Origin: Crossiella cryophila
Lineage (GTDB): Bacteria > Actinomycetota > Actinomycetes > Mycobacteriales > Pseudonocardiaceae
Length of the DNA stretch: 64,000 bases
Assembly (NCBI RefSeq): GCF_014204915.1
Contig: NZ_JACHMH010000001.1
Location: 2,935,001-2,999,000, forward strand
Direction: 5' to 3'
A model generated the notes under the pieces. It was given only the letters and a program-made list of their open reading frames with translations, did not search any database and was not told the DNA's origin. This document shows, one piece after another, positions 58,091 through 64,000 of the stretch. The first letter of the stretch is position 1. Each line of letters begins with the position of its first letter. The translations under genes were made by a program, and so were the position numbers.

Positions 58091-58798
58091 TCAGGCGGCG
58101 AGCAGCTCGGTGAGGCGGGGGACCGCGAAGTCCACCAGGGCCCGCGCGGGCAGCAGGCGGCACTCGGCGGCGCCCACCCGGAACGGGTGAACGCCGTGCC
58201 GGTGCTCGAACTCCGCGCCCAGCGTGGGGAAGAACCGGCCGTTGTCGTCGGCCACGTCCATGGCCTCGCCCCACACCCGCTCACCCTCGACGAGCAGCGG
58301 GAACCGGCGCAGTTTGAGCCGCGGCGCGGGGGTGCGGGTCTCCACGTGGTGCAGGAAGCTGTCGCGGTCGTGCCCGACGCCGATGAGCAGGATGCGCGCG
58401 TCCAGGTCGTAGAGCCTGCCGAAGGGCGAGTCGGCCGACAGCGCGAAGGACAGCGGCTGGTGCGCCACGATGTCCGCCGCGTGCGCGCCGACCGCGGCCA
58501 CCGACGCCTGGGGATGACTGCTGCGCAGCGCGCCGGGGCTGGTGCGGATGGCCTCGGCCAGCGCGCCCATCGGCGAGGGCAGATCGGGGTGGAACAGCGG
58601 CACCGCGGCGCGTTCGGCACGCACCCGCTCGTCCGGGACACCCGCTCCCGGGGCCGGATCGGCCACCTGGGGCGTGAACGCGGGTCCGGCCAGGGTTCCG
58701 GTGCCGCCGAGGGCCTGGCGCAGGGAGGCGAGCACGGTGGCCGCGCCGCCGGGCACCTGGCCGAGGCTGGACAGCGCGGCGTGCGCGATCACCGTCAT
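58091..58798 (-). CDS. AAC(3) family N-acetyltransferase-like protein
   Basis: A protein of 235 aa from the ATG, resembling aminoglycoside 3-N-acetyltransferases: AHAALSSLGQVPGGAATVL, SPMGALAEAIRTSPGALRSS, HPQASVAAVGAHAADI, ILLIGVGHDRDSFLHHVE. The homology pattern appears to begin before the ATG: the same frame upstream reads [19 protein letters not shown] back to a CTG overlapping the trpD stop. The annotated start may thus be too short. Whether it modifies an antibiotic or another amine is unknown. It lies at the end of the trpD group. Confidence 0.8.
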   Translation of the reverse strand: MTVIAHAALSSLGQVPGGAATVLASLRQALGGTGTLAGPAFTPQVADPAPGAGVPDERVRAERAAVPLFHPDLPSPMGALAEAIRTSPGALRSSHPQASVAAVGAHAADIVAHQPLSFALSADSPFGRLYDLDARILLIGVGHDRDSFLHHVETRTPAPRLKLRRFPLLVEGERVWGEAMDVADDNGRFFPTLGAEFEHRHGVHPFRVGAAECRLLPARALVDFAVPRLTELLAA

Positions 58799-58851
58799 GC
58801 CCTCGGCGATCCCGGCCCGCCGCCAGGCGGCGAGCAGGCCGGGTCCGTCGA

Positions 58852-59931
58852 TCAGGACAGCTCCGCTTTGAGCTTCCGGGTCAGGGTGACCCAGCGGGCC
58901 AGCAGGTCCGCCGCCGCGCCGGAGTCGATCGCCGCGGTCACCACGCCCAGTGCGTCCCGCAGGTCGGCGAGCAGGTCGCCGCTGGGGCCGCGATGGGCCA
59001 CCACCGCGCCCGCGGCGTTGAGCAGCACCGCGTCCCGGATCGCGCCCTGGTCACCGGCCAGCAGCCTGCGGACGGCCTCGGCGTTGACCGCGGCGTCGCC
59101 GCCGAGCAGCGCGGCCGGGTCGCTGACCGGGATGCCCAGCTCGGTCGGGTCCAGGGTCTGGCGGTCCACCTCGCCCTCGTGCACCAGCCAGACCGTGCTG
59201 GTCGTGGTGGTGGTCAGCTCGTCGAGACCGTCGTCGCCGCGGACCACCAGCACCGAGGAGCCTCGGCCCGCGAAGACCTGGGCCATCAGCGGGGCGGCCT
59301 TGGGGTCGGCGCAGCCGATCAGCGCGGCCGGCGGCTGGGCCGGGTTGGTCAGCGGGCCCAGCAGGTTGAACGTGGTCGGGATGCCGATCTCGCGGCGGGC
59401 CGGGGCGGCGTGCCGCATGGCCGGGTGGAACACCGGGGCGAAGCAGAAGCCGATGCCGGCCTCGGCCACGCTGCGCCGCACGCCCTCCGGCGGCAGGTCG
59501 ATGACCACGCCCAGGGCCTCCAGCACGTCGGCGGTGCCGCACTTGGAGGAGGCGGCCCGGTTGCCGTGCTTGACCACCGGCACCCCGGCGGCCGCGGTGA
59601 CCAGGGAGGCCATCGTGGAGATGTTCACCGTGCCGGAGCGGTCGCCGCCGGTGCCCACGATGTCCACCGCGGGCACCTCGATCTCCACCCGGCGGGCGTA
59701 GGCCAGCATGCCCTCGGCCATGCCGGCCACCTCGGCGGCGGTCTCGCCCTTGGCGCGCAGCGCGACCACCAGGGCCACCGTCTGCGCGACGGTGGCCGCG
59801 CCGGACATCACCTGGCCCATCGCCCAGGCCAGGTCCGCGGTGTCGCAGTCGATCCGGTTGACCAGGCGGCCCAGCAGGTCCGGCCAGGTCGGCTCGACGG
59901 GAGTGCTCGGGTCAGGCGTCGCGTCGCTCAT
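58852..59931 (-). CDS. trpD: anthranilate phosphoribosyltransferase
   Basis: Joins anthranilate and PRPP in tryptophan synthesis. 359 aa. PRPP site [36 protein letters not shown], and [13 protein letters not shown] are all present. ATG 59931 chosen; GTG 59940 would add three residues. As Rv2192c it lies beside ctaE and away from the other trp genes. Between a pseudo-receiver gene (21 bp upstream) and the AAC(3)-like gene. Confidence 0.96.
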   Translation of the reverse strand: MSDATPDPSTPVEPTWPDLLGRLVNRIDCDTADLAWAMGQVMSGAATVAQTVALVVALRAKGETAAEVAGMAEGMLAYARRVEIEVPAVDIVGTGGDRSGTVNISTMASLVTAAAGVPVVKHGNRAASSKCGTADVLEALGVVIDLPPEGVRRSVAEAGIGFCFAPVFHPAMRHAAPARREIGIPTTFNLLGPLTNPAQPPAALIGCADPKAAPLMAQVFAGRGSSVLVVRGDDGLDELTTTTTSTVWLVHEGEVDRQTLDPTELGIPVSDPAALLGGDAAVNAEAVRRLLAGDQGAIRDAVLLNAAGAVVAHRGPSGDLLADLRDALGVVTAAIDSGAAADLLARWVTLTRKLKAELS

Positions 59932-59952
59932 CGATCGCACCGCCCGTCCCGC

Positions 59953-60363
59953 TCAGCCCTGGGCCGCGGGCAGCCGCTGGGAACGCAGCACCTCGGCCAC
60001 GGTCTCGGCGGCGGCCAGCGGGTCCAGCGGGTGCACGATCACCGCGTCCGCCTGGGACCAGGTGGCCAGCCACCGGTCGTCCTTGCGCCGCACCGCGACC
60101 ACGATCGGCGGGCAGTGCGTGATCTCGTTCTTGAGCTGCCTGGACAGCCCCATGCCACCGGTGGGCTGGGCCTCGCCGTCCAGGATGGCCAGGTCGACGC
60201 CGCCGGAGTCGGCCTCCACCAGCACCTCGGCGATGGTGCCCGCCTCGACGTAGCGCAGCTTGGGCAGATCAGGCGCTGGCTTGCGGCCGACCGCGCTGAT
60301 GATCGCCTCGCGCACCTCGTCGCGGTGGCTGAACACCAGGACGGTCAGGGTCTCGTTGCTCAT
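59953..60363 (-). CDS. response-regulator-like single receiver domain protein
   Basis: A stand-alone receiver-like domain of 136 aa without output domain. The aspartate at the expected phosphorylation position is in [13 protein letters not shown]. The acidic pair normally at the end of strand 1 is replaced ([10 protein letters not shown]), and the usual KP near the C terminus reads HP ([10 protein letters not shown]). It may be a pseudo-receiver working through protein contacts. Upstream of trpD in one transcript, divergent from ctaE. Confidence 0.78.
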   Translation of the reverse strand: MSNETLTVLVFSHRDEVREAIISAVGRKPAPDLPKLRYVEAGTIAEVLVEADSGGVDLAILDGEAQPTGGMGLSRQLKNEITHCPPIVVAVRRKDDRWLATWSQADAVIVHPLDPLAAAETVAEVLRSQRLPAAQG

Positions 60364-60535
60364 CACGGGTCCTCTTCGGCAGGTCGTTCGGGCAGTTGGA
60401 TGCTATAGCCCGGCCCGGCGAGCGCGGCCTTCACCCTGTCGGCGGATCCTCGCGCGCGGTGCGCGCGGGGGTGTGGGACAGGACACGATCGGGAACTCGG
60501 CCGGACCCGGCCCAGCGAGCGTTGGAGCCGCAGGA

Positions 60536-60541
60536 CATAAT
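60536..60541 (+). promoter_or_regulatory. putative -10 hexamer, leaderless ctaE
   Basis: CATAAT, the most A+T-rich hexamer in the gap, is 7 nt before the GTG at 60549. It favours this start over the ATG at 60540, which would overlap the hexamer. Confidence 0.5.
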
Positions 60542-60548
60542 GCGTCGC

Positions 60549-61151
60549 GTGACAACTGCTGCGCCCTCCATCGGCCAACGGGTGCACTCGCTGAACCGCC
60601 CGAACATGGTCAGCGTGGGCACCATCGTCTGGCTGTCCAGCGAGCTGATGTTCTTCGCTGGTCTCTTCGCCATGTTCTTCACGGTGAAGGCCCAGAACAC
60701 GGGGAAGTGGCCACCGGATCCGACCGAGCTGAACCTGCCGTACGCCCTGGTCTTCACGACCATCCTGGTGGCGTCCTCGTTCACCTGTCAGATGGGTGTC
60801 TTCGCCGCCGAGCGCGGTGACGTGTTCGGTCTCCGACGGTGGTACACGCTCACCCTGATCATGGGGACGATCTTCGTCGGCGGTCAGATCGGCGAGTACT
60901 ACACGCTGGTCACCGGGCACCACACCACCATCGCGTCCTCGGCCTACGGCACGGTCTTCTACCTGACCACCGGGTTCCACGGTCTGCACGTGGTCGGCGG
61001 CCTGATCGCCTTCGTGTTCCTGATCTGGCGTACCAAGCTCAGCAAGTTCACGCCGGCCCAGGCCACCGCGGCGATCGTCGTGTCGTACTACTGGCACTTC
61101 GTCGACATCGTCTGGATCGGGCTGTTCGCCGTCATCTACCTCGTTCCCTGA
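60549..61151 (+). CDS. ctaE: cytochrome c oxidase subunit III
   Basis: Five-helix subunit III of the aa3 oxidase, 200 aa. Starts [20 protein letters not shown] as in mycobacterial Cta[16 protein letters not shown] and [20 protein letters not shown] are the conserved helices with the HFVD motif. First gene of ctaE-qcrC-qcrA-qcrB, the layout of actinobacterial bc1-aa3 supercomplex operons (Rv2193-Rv2196). Confidence 0.97.
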   Translation: MTTAAPSIGQRVHSLNRPNMVSVGTIVWLSSELMFFAGLFAMFFTVKAQNTGKWPPDPTELNLPYALVFTTILVASSFTCQMGVFAAERGDVFGLRRWYTLTLIMGTIFVGGQIGEYYTLVTGHHTTIASSAYGTVFYLTTGFHGLHVVGGLIAFVFLIWRTKLSKFTPAQATAAIVVSYYWHFVDIVWIGLFAVIYLVP

Positions 61152-61222
61152 CGAGACGACTTCTTCCCGAAGCTCCCACCCAAGGCGTACGCCCGAATTC
61201 GACTGCAAGGGTTGCCGCACTG

Positions 61223-62029
61223 ATGACCACCAACAACGATCGGGCCAGGAAGCGGGCCAAGTTCAGGCGCCGCCTGTCCGGCCTGCTCGCCCTCGGCATC
61301 GCGCTTGTCGGCGCGGGTGCGCTCTACGCCGGGTTCCTGCCCGAGCCGCAGACCGCGCAGGCCCAGTCGGATCCCACCAAGATCCGGCAGGGCGAGCAGC
61401 TCTACAACACCGCCTGCATCACCTGCCACGGTGCGAACCTGCAGGGTGAGCAGGACCGCGGGCCCAGCCTGATCGGTGTCGGCGAGGCCGCGGTGTACTT
61501 CCAGGTCTCCTCCGGCCGGATGCCGATGGCCCGCCAGGAGGCGCAGGCCGCGCGCAAGCCCGCCAAGTTCAACTCCGAGGAGATCGACGCCCTCGGCGCG
61601 TTCATCCAGTCCAAGGGCGGCGGCCCGACCCTGCCGCAGGAGTCCGGCAAGGAGCTGCGCGGGGAGAACTCCGCCCGCGGCGGTGAGCTGTTCCGGCTCA
61701 ACTGCGCCTCCTGCCACAACTTCACCGGCCGTGGCGGCGCGCTGTCCTCCGGCAAGTTCGCGCCCGCGCTGGACGGGGTGTCCGAGGAGCAGATCTACGC
61801 CGCGATGCTCACCGGCCCGCAGAACATGCCGAAGTTCTCCGACCGGCAGCTCTCGCCGCAGGAGAAGAAGGACATCGTGGCCTACGTCAAGTCGGTCACC
61901 GACGGCAACAACAACCCGGGCGGCCACCCGCTGGGCGGATTCGGCCCGGCCACCGAGGGCCTGGTCGCCTGGATCATCGGTCTCGCCGCGCTGATCGGTG
62001 TGACCGTGTGGATCGGGAGCAGGGCATGA
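61223..62029 (+). CDS. qcrC: di-heme cytochrome c subunit of the bc1 complex
   Basis: Membrane-anchored cytochrome cc of 268 aa passing electrons from bc1 directly to the oxidase, replacing soluble cytochrome c. N-terminal signal/anchor ([18 protein letters not shown]), two heme c motifs CITCH (65-69) and CASCH (161-165), C-terminal anchor helix ([19 protein letters not shown]). The next ATG overlaps its stop (ATGA). Diagnostic for actinobacterial respiration. Confidence 0.97.
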   Translation: MTTNNDRARKRAKFRRRLSGLLALGIALVGAGALYAGFLPEPQTAQAQSDPTKIRQGEQLYNTACITCHGANLQGEQDRGPSLIGVGEAAVYFQVSSGRMPMARQEAQAARKPAKFNSEEIDALGAFIQSKGGGPTLPQESGKELRGENSARGGELFRLNCASCHNFTGRGGALSSGKFAPALDGVSEEQIYAAMLTGPQNMPKFSDRQLSPQEKKDIVAYVKSVTDGNNNPGGHPLGGFGPATEGLVAWIIGLAALIGVTVWIGSRA

Positions 62030-63153
62030 GCGACTCGCACGAGAAGAAGACACCCAGCGACGCCGAACTGGCCGAGCTGAGCCGCGACGAGCTGGTCACC
62101 CTCGGCCTGGCCGCCGACGGGGTCGTGCTCAAGCACCGGGACCCGCACTTCCCGGTGCCGGGCACCAGGGCCGAGCGCCGCACCGAGCGCGCGGTGGCCT
62201 CCTGGTTCGGCCTCGGCGCGCTGGCCGGTCTCGCCTTCCTCGGCGTGTACATCTTCTGGCCCTCGCACTACATCGCGCCGGATCAGCCGGGCAGCTTCTG
62301 GTACGACCTCTACACCCCGATGGTTGGCCTGACCCTGGGTCTGTCCATCCTCGGCATCGGCGTTGGCGTCATCGCCTACGCCAAGCGGCTGCTGCCGCAC
62401 GAGGTCGCGGTGCAGGACCGGCACGACGGCGGGTCGAGTGAGTTCGACAAGGAGACCACGGTCGCGCTGCTGGCCGACTCCGGCGCCAAGGCCGAGATCG
62501 GCCGCCGGTCGCTGATCCGGCGCAGCCTGCTCGGCGCGGGCACCGTGTTCGGCCTTGGCGTCGGCGTCTTCGCCATCGGCGGCCTGGTCCGCAACCCGAA
62601 GGCCTACGACGAGGACGGCGCGCTGGCCACCAGCGGCTGGAAGAAGAAGGACGCCAAGGAGAAGGTCTTCCTGCGGCGCGACACCGGCAACCCGCACGAT
62701 GTCGTGCTGGTCCGCCCGGAGGACGTCGAGGCCGGTGGCTTCGAGACCGTCTTCCCGTTCCGCGAGTCCGAGCGCGGCGACAACCACGCGCTGCTCAAGG
62801 CACTGCGCCGGTCGGACAACCCGGTCATGCTGATCCGGCTGCGCCCCGGCCAGCCGGTGACCAAGCGCAAGGGCCAGGCGGACTTCAACTTCGGCGACCT
62901 GTACGCCTACTCGAAGGTCTGCACCCACCTGGGCTGCCCGACCTCGCTGTTCGAGCAGCAGACCGGCCGCCTGCTCTGCCCGTGCCACCAGTCGCAGTTC
63001 GACGTCTTCACCTACGCCAAGCCGATCTTCGGCCCAGCGACCCGCTCGCTGCCGCAGCTGCCCATCACGGTGGACCCGGAGACGGGTTTCCTGGTGGCCC
63101 GCGGTGACTTCATCGAGCCGGTGGGCCCGGCCTACTGGGAGCGTAAGTCATGA
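62026..63153 (+). CDS. qcrA: Rieske iron-sulfur subunit of the bc1 complex
   Basis: A 375-aa Rieske protein with an N-terminal extension and three membrane helices typical of actinobacteria. A twin-arginine pair precedes the last helix ([17 protein letters not shown]), fitting partial Tat export. Cluster ligands: Cys299 and His301 (CTHLGC), Cys318 and His321 (CPCH); Cys304/Cys320 form the disulfide. Starts and stops overlap both neighbours by 4 bp (ATGA), so translation is coupled. Confidence 0.97.
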   Translation: MSDSHEKKTPSDAELAELSRDELVTLGLAADGVVLKHRDPHFPVPGTRAERRTERAVASWFGLGALAGLAFLGVYIFWPSHYIAPDQPGSFWYDLYTPMVGLTLGLSILGIGVGVIAYAKRLLPHEVAVQDRHDGGSSEFDKETTVALLADSGAKAEIGRRSLIRRSLLGAGTVFGLGVGVFAIGGLVRNPKAYDEDGALATSGWKKKDAKEKVFLRRDTGNPHDVVLVRPEDVEAGGFETVFPFRESERGDNHALLKALRRSDNPVMLIRLRPGQPVTKRKGQADFNFGDLYAYSKVCTHLGCPTSLFEQQTGRLLCPCHQSQFDVFTYAKPIFGPATRSLPQLPITVDPETGFLVARGDFIEPVGPAYWERKS

Positions 63154-64000
63154 GTTCGATCACCACGCCGACCAAGCAGGCGAACCCGGCGGCCAGGGCG
63201 GCCGGCGGCGCGGCCAAGTGGGCCGACGACCGCTACCACGTCGCGGGCGGGCTGCGCAGGCAGATCAACAAGGTCTTCCCGACGCACTGGTCGTTCATGC
63301 TCGGTGAGATCGCGCTGTACAGCTTCATCGTGTTGCTGCTCTCCGGTGTCTACCTCGCGCTGTTCTTCGACCCCTCGATGGAGGAGGTCCAGTACGCCGG
63401 GGTGTTCACCAACCTCAAGGACGTGTGGATGTCGCGGGCCTTCGAGTCCGCGCTGAACATCTCCTTCGAGGTGCGCGGCGGCCTGTTCGCCCGGCAGGTG
63501 CACCACTGGGCGGCGCTGCTGTTCATGGCCTCGATCGTGGCGCACATGTTCCGGGTGTTCTTCACCGGCGCGTTCCGCCGCCCGCGCGAGGTCAACTGGA
63601 TCATCGGCATCCTGCTGTTCGTGCTGGGCATGTTCGAGGGCTTCACCGGCTACTCGCTGCCTGACGACCTGCTCTCCGGTGTCGGCCTGCGGATCGCCTC
63701 CGCGCTGATCCTGACCATCCCGGTGCTGGGCACCTGGGTGCACTGGGCGCTCTTCGGCGGGGAGTTCCCCGGCACGGACATCATCCCCAGGCTCTACACG
63801 GTGCACATCCTGCTGCTGCCGGGCATCATCCTCGGCCTGGTCGCGGTGCACCTGGCGCTGGTCTGGTACCAGAAGCACACCCAGTTCCCCGGTGTCGGCC
63901 GCACCGAGAGCAACGTGGTCGGCGTCCGGATCATGCCGGTGTTCGCGGCCAAGGGCGGCGGCTTCTTCGCCGTCACCGTGGGCGTCATCGCGCTGATGGG
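63150..64000 (+). CDS. qcrB: cytochrome b subunit of the bc1 complex, 3' end outside window
   Basis: The first 283 codons of cytochrome b, starting [23 protein letters not shown] overlaps the qcrA stop (ATGA). Membrane helices begin at about residue 48 ([20 protein letters not shown]). Heme histidines are in [14 protein letters not shown] and in the helices with [11 protein letters not shown] and [20 protein letters not shown]. The quinone site is targeted by QcrB inhibitors in mycobacteria. Frame open to the window end. Confidence 0.96.
   Translation, partial: MSSITTPTKQANPAARAAGGAAKWADDRYHVAGGLRRQINKVFPTHWSFMLGEIALYSFIVLLLSGVYLALFFDPSMEEVQYAGVFTNLKDVWMSRAFESALNISFEVRGGLFARQVHHWAALLFMASIVAHMFRVFFTGAFRRPREVNWIIGILLFVLGMFEGFTGYSLPDDLLSGVGLRIASALILTIPVLGTWVHWALFGGEFPGTDIIPRLYTVHILLLPGIILGLVAVHLALVWYQKHTQFPGVGRTESNVVGVRIMPVFAAKGGGFFAVTVGVIALM

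Overview
The window is high-G+C DNA with actinobacterial gene content: a GlnR-type nitrogen control site, GlnE, a SARP/AfsR regulator, F420-type oxidoreductase families, a cytochrome bc1-aa3 branch with di-heme QcrC, and many GTG starts. Gene order from glnE/glnA to qcrB follows the Mycobacterium tuberculosis block Rv2192-Rv2221 closely. Together with the SARP gene and the many extra regulators this suggests a filamentous actinomycete, most likely of the Pseudonocardiaceae group. The lineage is an inference from gene content only.

Layout. 1-2393: 3' part of a 23S rRNA gene, a 5S rRNA gene and a strong intrinsic terminator ending an rrn operon. 2445-16928: accessory and regulatory genes around a compact amidotransferase-glnE-oxidoreductase operon: GNAT, Lrp/AsnC, rhodanese, DinB-like, DUF4279, a degenerate 2H-phosphoesterase-like protein, an HxlR/NADP-oxidoreductase pair, a sirtuin, an ArsR-like regulator, and two adjacent proteins sharing an unnamed N-terminal domain. 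16991-22177: glnA (with GlnR boxes), RDD protein, DUF4191 protein, lipA, SDR. 22305-29367: TetR and LLM oxidoreductase genes, then a SARP regulator, a beta-lactamase-like protein and a small winged-helix gene on one strand. 29535-34488: lipB, a TIGR01777 epimerase, sucB and lpd. 34736-48308: two small genes, pepA, an APC permease, gcvT, DUF402, ilvE, LysR/EamA, cobU-cobT-cobS, an aldo/keto reductase and a DUF3043 protein. 48357-56462: glycerate kinase, an ErpA-like protein, adoK, a BNR/MoaD-like/nucleotidyltransferase operon, TetR and asnB. 56661-64000: respiratory genes ctaC-ctaF and ctaE-qcrC-qcrA-qcrB, interrupted by a minus-strand trpD group.

The genes work together in three main themes. 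Nitrogen assimilation: GlnA carries the tyrosine that GlnE adenylylates, and a GlnR box array sits upstream of glnA. Lipoylation: LipB and LipA make the cofactor carried by SucB, which Lpd reoxidises. Respiration: CtaC/CtaE/CtaF and QcrCAB form the bc1-aa3 supercomplex (ctaD is not in the window).

The least explained structures are intergenic. One is an approximately 150-nt element directly after the stop codons of both lipA and pepA. Its two copies differ by compensatory base changes that preserve a long hairpin. The other is a family of 22-nt tandem repeats at 35496-35647 (with inverted copies) and 47597-47662. No CRISPR array, insertion sequence, prophage or tRNA gene was seen.
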